From Ruania halotolerans (GTDB lineage: Bacteria; Actinomycetota; Actinomycetes; Actinomycetales; Beutenbergiaceae), in assembly GCF_021049285.1 (NCBI RefSeq), contig NZ_CP088017.1:682001-746000 (forward strand): a DNA stretch of 64,000 nt. The letters are read 5' to 3'. The notes beneath the pieces are model-generated. The model was not told where the DNA came from. It was given only the letters and a program-made list of their open reading frames with translations, and did not search any database. Each line of letters opens with the position of its first letter. The first letter of the stretch is position 1. Of the stretch, positions 17,590 through 28,921 are shown one piece after another. The position numbers and the translations under genes were made by a program.

Positions 17590-17612
17590 ATTCCATAGCG
17601 GCGCTATAGAAT
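17590..17612. promoter_or_regulatory. 23-bp inverted-repeat operator between the RidA and TetR genes
   Basis: Two 11-bp arms around a central G (17601): the left arm is ATTCCATAGCG and the right arm CGCTATAGAAT, matching at 10 of 11 positions. It sits seven bases before the TetR GTG. TATAGA inside its right half could be the -10 of a leaderless TetR transcript, so repressor binding would block it directly. The RidA start is 30 nt away on the other side. Confidence 0.75.
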
Positions 17613-17618
17613 CGTCAA

Positions 17619-18239
17619 GTGGTCCGACCCGCTCGCCCCGAAGTCCGCCGTCAGCTGATCGAGCGAGCCGCAGGGATGCTCGCTCGCCGGGAGAAGATCA
17701 GCCTGCGCAGCCTGGTCGCTGGGCTGGGGGTATCGACCATGGCCGTCTACACCTATTTCGACGGGATGTCAGGACTGCTTGGCGCCGTGCGTCAGGAGGG
17801 CTTTACTCGACTTGCCGATCGCCTCGCGGAACTGTCTCCGACCGATGACGCCGTCAGTGACCTAGCTGCCGCCGGAGCCGCGTATCTGGAGTCGGCCAAA
17901 GGCAGCCCCGATCTCTATGCGCTGATGTTCGACGGTTCGCTGCCGTTGCCGGACCGCAGAGCGGCCGATGCCACTCTTGCTTATCTCGTTGGCGCAGCTC
18001 AACGAGCCATTGAATCTCAACGTTTCGAACGCACCACCGATGCCCGATCGCTGGCGAACGAACTGTGGCTGTTCGGCCATGGCGCCTGCATGCTTCTCGT
18101 GACCGGCGTGCTGTCCTTCGAGCGGATCGAGCCCATCGTGACCACAGGACTGGTACACCTCTATCGAGCCGCCGGAGACGAACCTGAGATGGCCGAACGC
18201 TCCATGCTCAACGGGTGGTCACGTGGGGCTTCGCGGTGA
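17619..18239 (+). CDS. TetR family transcriptional regulator
   Basis: 206 residues from GTG 17619, with no Shine-Dalgarno site and a possible -10 element just upstream, suggesting leaderless translation. The helix-turn-helix region reads KISLRSLVAGLGVSTMAVYTYFDGMSGLLGAV. The C-terminal half resembles the WHG-type TetR_C domain (ELWLFGHGACMLLVTGVLSFE). It diverges from the RidA gene and probably represses both genes through the operator at 17590-17612. Confidence 0.9.
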   Translation: MVRPARPEVRRQLIERAAGMLARREKISLRSLVAGLGVSTMAVYTYFDGMSGLLGAVRQEGFTRLADRLAELSPTDDAVSDLAAAGAAYLESAKGSPDLYALMFDGSLPLPDRRAADATLAYLVGAAQRAIESQRFERTTDARSLANELWLFGHGACMLLVTGVLSFERIEPIVTTGLVHLYRAAGDEPEMAERSMLNGWSRGASR

Positions 18240-18411
18240 CATGCGACGGTGGTCTCGAGGTCGGCGAGGTCGCTCCTTGGCGCGCGCAACTAGGTCAGGG
18301 CGGTGTGGCGGAGCTTTTGGAAGCGGAAGGAGCCGCGGCCGGCCGCGGTGGCTTGGGGAGTGAAGCGCGCCATCGCGCCCCGGGGGGCGTGCGTCTCGAC
18401 GCGCTCGCGCA

Positions 18412-18756
18412 GGCGGAGGATGGGGGAGCCGCATGTCCTCGCTCCGCTGCGGCATGCTCCCGAATCCACAGTGTCCGAGAGGCGCAGAAGCCCCCAACCG
18501 AAATGCGTGGCTGAGGGCTTCTGCGTCTGGCGGAGGATGGGGGAGCCGTCGTCGCTCGTCCCTCGCTCCTCCTCCCGAATCCCACAGCGTCCAATACGGG
18601 TCAGAGCCCCAGCCGAAATGCATGGCTGGGGCTCTGACACGTGGCGGAGGATGGGGGAGCCGTCGTCGCTCGTCCCTCGCTCCTCCTCCCGAATCCCACA
18701 GCGTCCAATACGGGTCAGAGCCCCAGCCGAAATGCATGGCTGGGGCTCTGACACGT
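18412..18756 (-). repeat. three tandem 114-117-bp units carrying the tRNA-Ser 3' end
   Basis: Units start at 18412 (117 bp), 18529 (114 bp) and 18643 (114 bp). The last two are identical to each other and abut the tRNA-Ser gene. Read in the tRNA direction, each unit holds a copy of the last 17 nt of the tRNA including CCA (TCCCCCATCCTCCGCCA; the oldest unit lacks the final A), then a hairpin and a spacer. The hairpin arms are 14 bp and perfect in the two younger units (for example 18601-18614 with 18624-18637). In the oldest unit the stem has changed on both sides (CGCAGAAGCCC with GGGCTTCTGCG), while the loop GAAATGCRT is kept. The remaining stretch 18240-18411 shows only a 16-bp GC palindrome (18333-18348) and no gene. 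Confidence 0.9.
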
Positions 18757-18843
18757 GGCGGAGGATGGGGGATTCGAACCCCCGAGGGCTTGCACCCAAC
18801 ACGCTTTCCAAGCGTGCGCCATAGGCCACTAGGCGAATCCTCC
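18756..18843 (-). tRNA. tRNA-Ser(GGA), CCA encoded
   Basis: On the minus strand the 5' end GGAGGAT (18843 downwards) pairs with ATCCTCC before a G discriminator. The T arm holds GGTTCGAATCC, a long variable arm typical of class II tRNAs is present, and the anticodon loop CTTGGAAAG gives anticodon GGA. CCA (18758-18756) is encoded in the gene. It is transcribed towards the repeat array, so the primary transcript probably reads into those units. Confidence 0.95.
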
Positions 18844-18941
18844 AGGCGTCGTCCAGGGTAGCGGCTCGGGAGTGGCCAGGCGAACTCGCTGGCTGTGACG
18901 ACGCCGACACCTCCCCGTGCCGGGCACTCGAAGGTGAGCGG

Positions 18942-19044
18942 TACAGTGGTCTCAGACCCCTCGTGTGGCGTCATCTCGCTGAACTCCCCCAGGGCCGGAA
19001 GGCAGCAAGGGCAGGCGGGCTCTGGCGGGTGCGCGAGGGGTCCT
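18942..19044 (+). ncRNA. ffs: signal recognition particle 4.5S-type RNA, with possible promoter
   Basis: The conserved SRP apical motif CAGGGCCGGAAGGCAGCAAG (18990-19009) is present. The outer stem GACCCCTCG (18955-18963) pairs with CGAGGGGTC (19034-19042), giving a small RNA of about 90 nt, usual for actinobacteria. TACAGT at 18942-18947 is a plausible -10, placing the start near 18954. The RNA forms the Ffh ribonucleoprotein for membrane protein targeting. Its place between tRNA-Ser and dnaX is common in this phylum. Confidence 0.93.
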
Positions 19045-19105
19045 TTCATGTCCGGACATGGATCCTCTGGGCACGATGTCGGTGCGGGCGCCTATTGTGA
19101 GTCGG

Positions 19106-21637
19106 GTGAGCACTGCGTTGTACCGCCGCTACCGGCCCGAGACGTTCGCCGACGTGATCGGTCAGGAGCACGTCACCACGCCATTGATGGCCGCGCTTGA
19201 GAACGATCGGATCACGCACGCCTACCTCTTCTCCGGCCCCCGCGGGTGCGGGAAGACCACCTCGGCACGGATCCTCGCGCGGTGCCTGAACTGCGCCGAA
19301 GGCCCCACCTCAACCCCGTGCGGCCGGTGTGACAGTTGCACCGAACTCGCCCGCGGCGGGCCCGGTTCACTCGATGTGGTGGAAATGGACGCGGCGTCTC
19401 ACGGTGGCGTGGACGACGCCCGCGAGCTGCGCGAACGAGCGGCCTTCGCTCCGGCGCGCGATCGTTACAAGGTGTTCATCATTGATGAGGCGCACATGGT
19501 CACCCCGCAGGGCTTCAACGCCCTGCTCAAGCTGGTGGAGGAACCTCCAGCGCACGTGAAGTTCGTCTTCGCCACCACGGAACCGGAGAAGGTGATCGGG
19601 ACGATCCGCTCCCGCACGCACCACTATCCGTTCCGCCTGGTCCCACCAGACCAGCTCACCGGCTACCTGGAGACCCTCGCCACGGCCGAGCAGGTCACCG
19701 TGGATTCGGGAGTGCTACCGCTTGTTGTCCGTGCTGGGGGCGGGTCGGTGCGTGATTCGCTCTCCGTGCTCGATCAGCTCATCGCGGGGGCGTCCGACGG
19801 CGCAGTCGGCTATGAGCGTGCCGTCGCCCTGCTGGGGTTCACCCACGCGACGCTCCTTGACGACACCGTGGACGCTCTGGCCGCCCGAGATGGCGGCAGC
19901 TTGTTCCGGGTGGTGGACCGCGTGATCGGTACAGGCCATTCGCCCCGCCGGTTCGTTGAGGACCTGTTGGAGCGACTCCGCGACCTCATCGTGGTGCGCG
20001 CGGCCGGCGAGAACGCTCAGACAGTGCTGCGCGCGGTACCCATGGACCAACTCGAGCGGATGCGGACCCAGGCCGCGCACCTCGGTGAGCACACCCTTTC
20101 GCGGAGCGCGGACCTGGTGAACGAGGCGCTGACGGAAATGTCCGGAGCCACCTCACCTCGACTCCAGCTCGAACTGCTCTGTGCTCGCCTGTTGCTCCCC
20201 GCAGCCGACGACGCCGCGGAAGGTTTCGGGGCACGGCTGGATCGCCTCGAAAGCGCCGTGACCGGCACCGCACAGGCTGCGCCGCGCTCGGCTGCGCCAG
20301 CGCCGCCGGCGCAGCGCCCAGACGCCGCGACCGAACCCGCCTCGCCGCCAGCACCCGCTGAAGCAACCTCAGCGCCAGCACCCGCCGAAGCAACCTCAGC
20401 GCCAGCACCCGCTGAAGCAGCACCGGTACCCGCTGAAGCGGCTCCAGCCACAGCAGCCCCCGAACCAATGCCAGCCGCAGCTGAATCGAGCCCGCCTAGC
20501 GCATCGTCGCCGGACGTCGCTGCCGATCACGTGCCCATGCCCGAGCATGAGGTCGGACGAGAGGCGCCTGAGGATCCCCTCTCGCCGGCGCCGCCCACGG
20601 CGCACGTACCCGAGCCGCAGCCGAATCCGGAGGCGCAGACCAGTGCAGACATGACCGCCGATCAGGTGCGGCGACGTTGGCCCGAAGTGCTGGAAACGCT
20701 CGCACGGGTCAAACGGACCACCTGGGCGCTCATCTCCCAGGACGCCCAGGTCGTCGACGTTACGGCCTCCTCGCTCACGCTCGGATTCTCGACCTCCGGC
20801 CTTGCCTCGACGTTCCGCAACGGCCCGCACTCCGACTTCCTCGCCCGCGCCCTTCAGGAAACTCTGGGGCTGACCGTCCGGATCGAGCCGACCGTGGTTG
20901 ACGGATCTGCCACCAGTACCGCCCCGGCATCGTCGGCCCGGCCTGTCGCGCCTCCTGCCGCATCTGCGGACTGGGGCGCACCGGGAGGGTCGCCATCACG
21001 CGCGGCACAGCCGCCGAAGGAGCCGACGGCGCGACCATCGACGCCTCCACAGGGCACGAGTGGGCCCCCGTGGGATGAGCCCGGGCCCGATACTTCCGAG
21101 GCGGACGACGCCTCTGATGCGGAGGGTGACCCAGCGGGTGATCCGGTCGCCGCTGCCTCCGTTGCACTCCCTGACTCTGCACAGCCTGACTCTGCACAGC
21201 CCAGCGCGGACTGGAAAACCGCCCGCCCTGCCGCTGGACGCGAGCCGATCCCGCCGACGCCGCAGCCGGAGGACGACTGGCCCGAGCTGCCGCCGGATCC
21301 GGCCGCGGGACGTGACGACGTCCCCCTGGCCGAACCGCCGGAGGACCCCTACGCCCCCAGTGGCTCAGCCACTGCAACCTCGCCCGGGGCCTCCGCTCGC
21401 GAGCAGGCGTTCGAGGCCGCACGGCAGGCGACCACCTCTGCCCCCAGACCAGACACGGCAGGTGAGATGCCGCCGGCCACGGATGGGCCGCCGTCGGCGT
21501 TCGACGAGGACGTCCCAGATCCGGACGACCCCGATATCGAATCGACCGGGCTGGTGGGAGCACCGCTGGTGGCCCGCCTGCTGGGGGGAACTGTGATCGA
21601 CGAGATCGTCGAACATCCCGACGGGAGTGAGCAATGA
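19106..21637 (+). CDS. dnaX: DNA polymerase III subunit gamma/tau
   Basis: 843 residues if translation starts at GTG 19106 ([20 protein letters not shown], the usual start of actinobacterial DnaX); an ATG at 19058 is an alternative. It is the clamp-loader ATPase: Walker [10 protein letters not shown], zinc-binding cysteines (CLNC...CGRCDSC), Walker B IIDEAHM and sensor I ATTEPEK, all within the first ~370 residues. A long Ala/Pro/Glu-rich linker contains 9-residue repeats (20347-20427) and PDSAQ repeats. A tau-like folded segment (about 530-610) precedes more low-complexity sequence. It overlaps recR by four bases. Confidence 0.96.
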   Translation: MSTALYRRYRPETFADVIGQEHVTTPLMAALENDRITHAYLFSGPRGCGKTTSARILARCLNCAEGPTSTPCGRCDSCTELARGGPGSLDVVEMDAASHGGVDDARELRERAAFAPARDRYKVFIIDEAHMVTPQGFNALLKLVEEPPAHVKFVFATTEPEKVIGTIRSRTHHYPFRLVPPDQLTGYLETLATAEQVTVDSGVLPLVVRAGGGSVRDSLSVLDQLIAGASDGAVGYERAVALLGFTHATLLDDTVDALAARDGGSLFRVVDRVIGTGHSPRRFVEDLLERLRDLIVVRAAGENAQTVLRAVPMDQLERMRTQAAHLGEHTLSRSADLVNEALTEMSGATSPRLQLELLCARLLLPAADDAAEGFGARLDRLESAVTGTAQAAPRSAAPAPPAQRPDAATEPASPPAPAEATSAPAPAEATSAPAPAEAAPVPAEAAPATAAPEPMPAAAESSPPSASSPDVAADHVPMPEHEVGREAPEDPLSPAPPTAHVPEPQPNPEAQTSADMTADQVRRRWPEVLETLARVKRTTWALISQDAQVVDVTASSLTLGFSTSGLASTFRNGPHSDFLARALQETLGLTVRIEPTVVDGSATSTAPASSARPVAPPAASADWGAPGGSPSRAAQPPKEPTARPSTPPQGTSGPPWDEPGPDTSEADDASDAEGDPAGDPVAAASVALPDSAQPDSAQPSADWKTARPAAGREPIPPTPQPEDDWPELPPDPAAGRDDVPLAEPPEDPYAPSGSATATSPGASAREQAFEAARQATTSAPRPDTAGEMPPATDGPPSAFDEDVPDPDDPDIESTGLVGAPLVARLLGGTVIDEIVEHPDGSEQ
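20347..20427 (+). repeat. three 27-bp direct repeats inside dnaX
   Basis: Units begin at 20347, 20374 and 20401 and encode the nonapeptide APAPAEATS with small changes. They lie in the disordered linker of DnaX, and their number probably varies by slippage without affecting the ATPase core. Confidence 0.8.
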
Positions 21638-22239
21638 ACGCCTACGACGGCGTGGTGCAGGAGCTGATCGACGAACTCGGCCAGCTCCCCGGGGTCGGCC
21701 CCAAGAGCGCCCAGCGCATCGCGTTCCACATTCTCTCCGCCGATACCGAGCGCGTGCAGCGTCTCGCCACCGCGCTCACCGAGGTGAAGGCGCGGGTTCG
21801 ATTCTGCGAGGTCTGCGGCAACGTCGCCGAAGAGCCGCGCTGCCGCATCTGCCGCGACCCACGCCGCAACCCCGCCCTGCTGTGCGTGGTGGAAGAGGCC
21901 AAGGACGTGGTGGCCATTGAGCGCACCCGCGAGTTCCGCGGCCGCTACCACGTGCTCGGTGGCGCCATCAATCCCATCGACGGTGTCGGCCCGGACGATC
22001 TACGCATCCGCGAGCTGATGACGCGCCTTGCCGACGGCGAGGTGGAGGAGATCATCATCGCCACAGACCCGAATGTGGAAGGTGAGGCCACGGCCACCTA
22101 CCTCACCCGGATGCTGCGCCCGATGGGCCTGATCGTCTCCCGACTCGCCTCCGGCCTGCCCGTGGGTGGAGACTTGGAGTACGCGGACGAGATCACCCTC
22201 GGCCGCGCATTCGAGGGGCGGAGGAGCATCGATGTCTGA
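21634..22239 (+). CDS. recR: recombination mediator protein RecR
   Basis: 201 residues, the family length. The N-terminal helix-hairpin-helix ([17 protein letters not shown]) is followed by a C4 zinc finger ([16 protein letters not shown]) and a Toprim domain ([17 protein letters not shown]... [15 protein letters not shown]), with the C-terminal Walker-like segment after it. It acts with RecO and RecF in loading RecA at gaps. ATG 21634 overlaps the dnaX stop codon, and its own end overlaps the DUF5063 start. Confidence 0.97.
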   Translation: MNAYDGVVQELIDELGQLPGVGPKSAQRIAFHILSADTERVQRLATALTEVKARVRFCEVCGNVAEEPRCRICRDPRRNPALLCVVEEAKDVVAIERTREFRGRYHVLGGAINPIDGVGPDDLRIRELMTRLADGEVEEIIIATDPNVEGEATATYLTRMLRPMGLIVSRLASGLPVGGDLEYADEITLGRAFEGRRSIDV

Positions 22240-22810
22240 GCAGCTGGACCTGGACTCTGACCTGCGAGTGTTGGGCACCGCCACTGCCGGAGTGTCCGAG
22301 CGTTATCTGGAGACCGTCCGTGAGGTGGCCTCGGGAGCTAGCCCCGAGGCGGCGATCCCGCTCCTGCTGCTCGCCGTCTCCGATCTCACCGCCGCCGGGG
22401 CACGCTTGGGGGCGATCGTCGATGTGGTGCCGGCGGCGCGGTTCGAGCCCGACGACGGCCCGGACCCTGACGTTGAGCCGATCCGGCTCTCCCTCGCGAA
22501 CCTGCTCGAGGGGATCGATGAATACCACGAGGTCTCCGACCCGCTGGTGTCTGCTGACGTCAGTCTCGGTTGCCTGAGCAACGACCTCGCCGATGTCGCC
22601 CAGGCGCTCATGGTGGGTCTGAAGCACCACCGCGCCGGGCACCCCTCTGAGGCCCTGTGGTGGTGGCAGTTCTCCTACCTCTCCGACTGGGGCGAGCGAG
22701 CCGCCAGCGCCACCCGTGTGCTGCTCGGCCTAATCGCGCACCTGCGACTCGATGTGGACCCGGACGTGGCGGGGGAGGCCGAGTTCGACGCCCTGCACGC
22801 GGGCCCGTGA
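22232..22810 (+). CDS. DUF5063 domain-containing protein
   Basis: 192 residues from ATG 22232, overlapping recR, with GGAGGAG just upstream. It is a soluble, mainly helical and acidic protein. The pattern [32 protein letters not shown] near the C-terminus is the DUF5063 hallmark. The family sits behind recR in many actinobacteria, so a housekeeping link to replication or repair is suspected but not shown. Confidence 0.85.
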   Translation: MSEQLDLDSDLRVLGTATAGVSERYLETVREVASGASPEAAIPLLLLAVSDLTAAGARLGAIVDVVPAARFEPDDGPDPDVEPIRLSLANLLEGIDEYHEVSDPLVSADVSLGCLSNDLADVAQALMVGLKHHRAGHPSEALWWWQFSYLSDWGERAASATRVLLGLIAHLRLDVDPDVAGEAEFDALHAGP

Positions 22811-22868
22811 CACCGCCCACGCCCTGACGCGATTCGGGCCGGGGGCGTGAGAGTGGAAGACTCACCGC

Positions 22869-23696
22869 GTGCCCGAACTCGCGTTCCTCGACGCCTCGCT
22901 CACCCTGCCCGGCTCAGCGGGCCTGGAGATCACCGTCTGGACCCTGTTTCTCCTTGCCCTCGCGGGCCTCGCCGCAGGATTCGTGGATGCAGTGGTCGGC
23001 GGGGGCGGCCTGATCCAACTCCCCGCACTGCTGCTCGTGCCGGGGATCAGCCCGGTGCAGGCGCTCGCCACGAACAAGGTCGGCTCCATCATGGGCACCT
23101 CCACGAGCTCGATCACCTACTACCGGCGCGTCCACCCCGACCTGCGCACGGCGGCGCCGATGGCGATCGCGGCGCTGATGGCCGCCGTCGGGGGAGCGGC
23201 GCTCGCTGCGAACATCCCGGCCGAGGCCTTCAAGCCGATCATCATCGCGGTGCTGATCGCCGTGGCGATCTACACCGTGGCCAAGCCGAAGGTCGGCGCG
23301 GATACTGCGCTGCGCTGGTCCGGCAATCACCACTACGGCATGGCGATGCTCGTGGGCGCGGTGATCGGCGCCTATGACGGGCTGCTCGGCCCGGGCACCG
23401 GGAGCTTCCTGGTGATCGGTCTGGTCAGCGTGCTCGGATATGCATTCCTCCCAGCCACCGCATTGGCCAAGATCGTGAACTTCGCCACCAACCTCGGGGC
23501 GCTCGCCTTCTTTGTTCCCCACGGTGCGGTGCTGTGGGGGATCGGGCTCGTGGTCGGCCTCGCGAACATGTTCGGCGCCTACCTCGGCGCCCGCACGGCA
23601 GTGGCACGGGGGAGCCGATTCATCCGGATCGCCTTCGTGATCGTGGTGGCGGTGCTGATCGTCAAGCTCACCTGGGACGTCGTCCACGGCCGGTGA
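22869..23696 (+). CDS. TSUP family (TauE/SafE) membrane transporter
   Basis: 275 residues from GTG 22869. Eight or so membrane segments and the paired TSUP motifs are visible: GLAAGFVDAVVGGGGLIQLPALLL near the N-terminus and GAVIGAYDGLLGPGTGSFLVIGLV in the second half. Family members export sulfite, sulfoacetate or related anions, but this one cannot be assigned to a substrate. It lies between the recR unit and lysC without overlap and may be transcribed alone. Confidence 0.9.
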   Translation: MPELAFLDASLTLPGSAGLEITVWTLFLLALAGLAAGFVDAVVGGGGLIQLPALLLVPGISPVQALATNKVGSIMGTSTSSITYYRRVHPDLRTAAPMAIAALMAAVGGAALAANIPAEAFKPIIIAVLIAVAIYTVAKPKVGADTALRWSGNHHYGMAMLVGAVIGAYDGLLGPGTGSFLVIGLVSVLGYAFLPATALAKIVNFATNLGALAFFVPHGAVLWGIGLVVGLANMFGAYLGARTAVARGSRFIRIAFVIVVAVLIVKLTWDVVHGR

Positions 23697-23834
23697 CGAC
23701 GGACCGCACGTCGCCACGGCGTCCGGCCAGGGCTACTGTGAGGTGAGTCATATCGAGATCCGGACGGGCCGCCACCGGTTCCCTGGACGGCCTTTACCAT
23801 TGATTGTCCAGTTCTCTACCCCCCGGAGCGCCCA

Positions 23835-26142
<2,308 letters not shown>

Positions 26143-26210
26143 CAGGCTCCTGGATCCGGACTCGACGTCCAGTCCAGGTCCAGGCTGCACACCACGCGGC
26201 CATCGACCGG

Positions 26211-26258
26211 ATCGCTCGTCGATGCGGCTGTTCATCACAGCCCATCGACGAGCGATTT
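26211..26258 (+). terminator. terminator between asd and the convergent ROK gene
   Basis: ATCGCTCGTCGATG (26211-26224) pairs with CATCGACGAGCGAT (26243-26256). The stem is extended inwards by GGCTGT/ACAGCC, and TTTCTC follows. The stem is nearly continuous over about 20 bp. It lies between converging genes and can serve asd, and possibly the ROK gene from the other side. Confidence 0.8.
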
Positions 26259-26259
26259 C

Positions 26260-27486
26260 TCATTGGCGCGGTGGCGTCGTGATGGGGAGGGTGAAGCTCA
26301 GCGGGTTCGCGCGCACCAGGGCGAGGGCGCGATGCAGCGCGCCCGTGCGGACCACATCCGCCCCCAACTCCGAGGCGACGATGGTCGGGAATGGTGGATG
26401 GGTGTACTCCTCGAGCAGAGTGGTCGCCTGCGTGACCACCGGTTCGGAGGCGGGCGCGATGGCTCCGGCTACGACGATCCGTTCCAGATCGAGCATGGTC
26501 GCGATCACCGCACACACCCGCGCCAACCGATCCGCCAGTCGTGCCACGATCTCGGTGGCCACTGCATCCCCGTTCAGCGCTGCCGCGAAGACGTGTTCGG
26601 CATCCGGACCCTCGCGACCCGCGCGCAGCAACGCGGAATCGCGTGGCACGGTACCTGCCGACACGGCCTCGCGCACCATGTCACGGGCCACGTAGCCCAG
26701 TCCTTCCGGCCCGCCCACGCCCTCCACGAGATCCAGCAGGCGTAGCTCACCCGCGCCACCGGTTCGGCCGCGCAGTAACTCACCGTCGACGATCAGCCCC
26801 GAACCGAACCGTTCACCGGAGAGCAGCACGCCGAAGGAGGTCAACCCGCGGCCTGCCCCCACCGCTCCCTCGGCTACGGCCGCGAGGTTGGCGTCATTCT
26901 CGACCACGACCGTTCGGCCGGGGTGCGCGAGGACATCACCGAGCCCGGGGTTCATTCGCGTCCAGAAGTCGTGATTCGCCGGCGACGCGCCGCGTGCATC
27001 AGTGGGTGCTGGCACACCGGCCACAAGGACCAGCACGGCTTCTGGTGAGACGCCTGCGTGCTCGAGCGCCTCCTCGACGGTCGCCAGCACTGTGGTGCGC
27101 CGCAACGCCGGATCGGTCTGCTGCTCCGAAAGCACACGCTCGGCAGTCCCATGTTCGGCACCAGCCAGGTCAGCCACCGAAGCGGTCACTCGGTGCCAGC
27201 CGGCATCCACACCCACCACGTAGCCGGCGGCGGCGTTGAACGCGTACCGGCGGGCCGGCCGTCCTTTGCTGTAGGCGCCAGCACTACGTGCATCGGCGAG
27301 TTCGATGATCCAACCGCTGGTAGCCAGGTCGTCACACAGGCCGAGCACAGTCGAGCGGGTGAGACCCGTGGTGGCGATCACGTCACTCGCAGTGAAAGGG
27401 ACTCCGTCCCACGCAGTGTGGAGCACCGCGGCCGCATTCGCGCGCCGCAGCACCTGCGACGAACTCACGACGGCGGTTGAGGTCAC
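26260..27486 (-). CDS. ROK family transcriptional repressor
   Basis: 408 residues from GTG 27486. The N-terminal winged helix (about 10-75) reads LRRANAAAVLHTAWDGVPFTASDVIATTGLTRSTVLGLCDDL. The ROK domain follows, with ATP-binding-type DANLAAVAEGAVGAGRG and a GELLRGRTGGAGEL stretch in place of the usual metal-binding C-rich loop. TACAGT six bases before the start codon suggests a leaderless transcript. It diverges from the sugar ABC operon, and a perfect palindrome lies between them, so it probably represses that operon until an alpha-glucoside or its product binds. Confidence 0.9.
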   Translation of the reverse strand: MTSTAVVSSSQVLRRANAAAVLHTAWDGVPFTASDVIATTGLTRSTVLGLCDDLATSGWIIELADARSAGAYSKGRPARRYAFNAAAGYVVGVDAGWHRVTASVADLAGAEHGTAERVLSEQQTDPALRRTTVLATVEEALEHAGVSPEAVLVLVAGVPAPTDARGASPANHDFWTRMNPGLGDVLAHPGRTVVVENDANLAAVAEGAVGAGRGLTSFGVLLSGERFGSGLIVDGELLRGRTGGAGELRLLDLVEGVGGPEGLGYVARDMVREAVSAGTVPRDSALLRAGREGPDAEHVFAAALNGDAVATEIVARLADRLARVCAVIATMLDLERIVVAGAIAPASEPVVTQATTLLEEYTHPPFPTIVASELGADVVRTGALHRALALVRANPLSFTLPITTPPRQ

Positions 27487-27526
27487 CCCTTGACTGTATC
27501 CGAGATCTGGGCCATGATCAGGCAAA

Positions 27527-27547
27527 TAAATCTAGTAACTAGATTTA
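27527..27547. promoter_or_regulatory. 21-bp perfect palindrome, probable ROK operator
   Basis: The half-site TAAATCTAGT is followed by a central A (27537) and its exact complement, with no mismatch. It is A/T-rich in strongly GC-rich surroundings and lies between the ROK gene and the solute-binding protein gene, 40 nt from the former and 80 nt from the latter. Half-sites of this kind are typical of NagC/XylR-type repressors. Confidence 0.85.
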
Positions 27548-27627
27548 GATGACGCAGCAACTTCATCTCGCCCGGCAGGCGCACAGTCGCACCACGTCGG
27601 GCTGCTGGCAGCCAAGGAGACAATGAC

Positions 27628-28905
27628 GTGCCTACCTCTTGCTCATCGCCACCGCCGGGCCTGTCCCGCAGATCGTTCCTGGCCGGAGCCGGCCTCGCGA
27701 GTGCCGGGCTCACGCTCGGTGGGTGCGGTTCCAGTGCCGAAGCCGCGGAGATCACCTTCTATCAGTCCAAGCCTGAGGTGATTCCGTACTTCGGTGACCT
27801 GGTGCATCAGTTCGGGACGGAGCACCCGGGCGTCCGTGTGAGGCACGACTCCACCTCGAACCTCTCAGGCGGCTTCGTGCGTAGTTCACCTCCGGATCTC
27901 GGCTGCCTCAACTACAACTTCGAAGTGGCGCGATTCGTGGATCGAGGGGCCCTTTCCGACCTCAGCGACCTCCCGGCGGCCGGTCGGATCAACCCTGACT
28001 TGCAGCCTCTCGTCGAACTCACGGCCAACTACCCCGGCCGGACCAGTGTGCTGCCGTACTCGCTGATGATGGCCTCGGTGCTGTACAACAGGGAGATTTT
28101 CGCCGAGCACCGGCTCGAGGTGCCCACCACCTGGGACGAGCTGATCGAGATCTGCGAGACCCTGAGCGAGGCCGGCGTGACGCCGATCTACTCCACCTTC
28201 GCCGACCCGTGGACCGTAGGTCAGGGACTCCTCGACTACTGCGTCGGCGGCATGGTGGACGTCTCCGGATTCTTCACCCAGCTGGCCGAACAGGGCACTG
28301 AGGTGGGACCGGATTCGCCCGTCTCATTCCAGAAGGACTTCGCCGAGCCGGTCCAGCGCATGCTGACCCTCGCCTCGTACTCGAACGATGACGCCGCGAG
28401 CCGGGGCTATGGCGACGGCAACCTGGCCTTCGCAGGCGGGGAGGCAGCCATGTACCTGCAGGGACCCTGGGCGCTGACGGAGATCGCCAAGACGAACGAG
28501 TCGATGGACGTGGGTGCCTTCCCGTTACCGATGACCGACAGTGCCGACGATCTGCGCGTGCGGGTGAACGTGGACCTCGCGCTGTGGATCCCGGAGATGT
28601 CCTCCCACCAGGCCGAAGCGCGAGAGTTGCTGACCTACCTCATGCAGCCCGAGATCATCGATGCCTACAACGAATTCGCGAACGGGTTCGGAGTGACCAC
28701 AGACGCCCCCGACGTCACCAACCCCACCCTGCAAGAGTTGCAGTCCTTTTACGACGACGCCGCGTTCTACCTCGGGGCCACGCAACTCATCCCGCAGTCG
28801 ATCCCGGTGCACAACTACGCCCAAGCGCTCGTGACCGGTTCCGACCCGGACCAGATCCTGCGCACGCTCGATGCCGACTGGGCGCGCCTCGCGTTCCGTT
28901 CCTGA
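27628..28905 (+). CDS. carbohydrate ABC transporter substrate-binding lipoprotein
   Basis: 425 residues from GTG 27628 after AAGGAGA. The signal has twin arginines (SRRSFLAGAG, residues 13-22) and a lipobox LGGC with Cys33, so it may be a Tat-exported lipoprotein. The mature chain is a family-1 solute-binding protein (ITFYQSKPEV..., the two-lobed pattern, and GEAAMYLQGPWALTEI, typical of sugar binders). It is followed by two permease genes and an alpha-glucosidase, so an alpha-glucoside such as maltose, isomaltose, trehalose or sucrose is the likely ligand. Confidence 0.9.
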   Translation: MPTSCSSPPPGLSRRSFLAGAGLASAGLTLGGCGSSAEAAEITFYQSKPEVIPYFGDLVHQFGTEHPGVRVRHDSTSNLSGGFVRSSPPDLGCLNYNFEVARFVDRGALSDLSDLPAAGRINPDLQPLVELTANYPGRTSVLPYSLMMASVLYNREIFAEHRLEVPTTWDELIEICETLSEAGVTPIYSTFADPWTVGQGLLDYCVGGMVDVSGFFTQLAEQGTEVGPDSPVSFQKDFAEPVQRMLTLASYSNDDAASRGYGDGNLAFAGGEAAMYLQGPWALTEIAKTNESMDVGAFPLPMTDSADDLRVRVNVDLALWIPEMSSHQAEARELLTYLMQPEIIDAYNEFANGFGVTTDAPDVTNPTLQELQSFYDDAAFYLGATQLIPQSIPVHNYAQALVTGSDPDQILRTLDADWARLAFRS

Positions 28906-28921
28906 TCTCGAAAGGACTGCC

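Noticed and set aside
18333-18348. 16-bp GC-only palindrome as an operator
   Set aside because: Such palindromes arise easily at this base composition, and it stands between a gene end and a repeat array without a promoter.
18412-18756. CRISPR array
   Set aside because: Units of 114-117 bp are contiguous, without unique spacers, and contain tRNA sequence; no cas genes are near.
18219-19049. Open frames of 173-276 codons with repeated peptides over the tRNA-Ser repeat array, on both strands
   Set aside because: The peptide repeats only mirror the 114-bp DNA units and run across the tRNA or SRP RNA; no ribosome site or family supports them.
19106-21637. Programmed frameshift in dnaX producing gamma and tau
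   Set aside because: I found no clear A-rich slippery heptamer with a following stop codon and hairpin at the right position.
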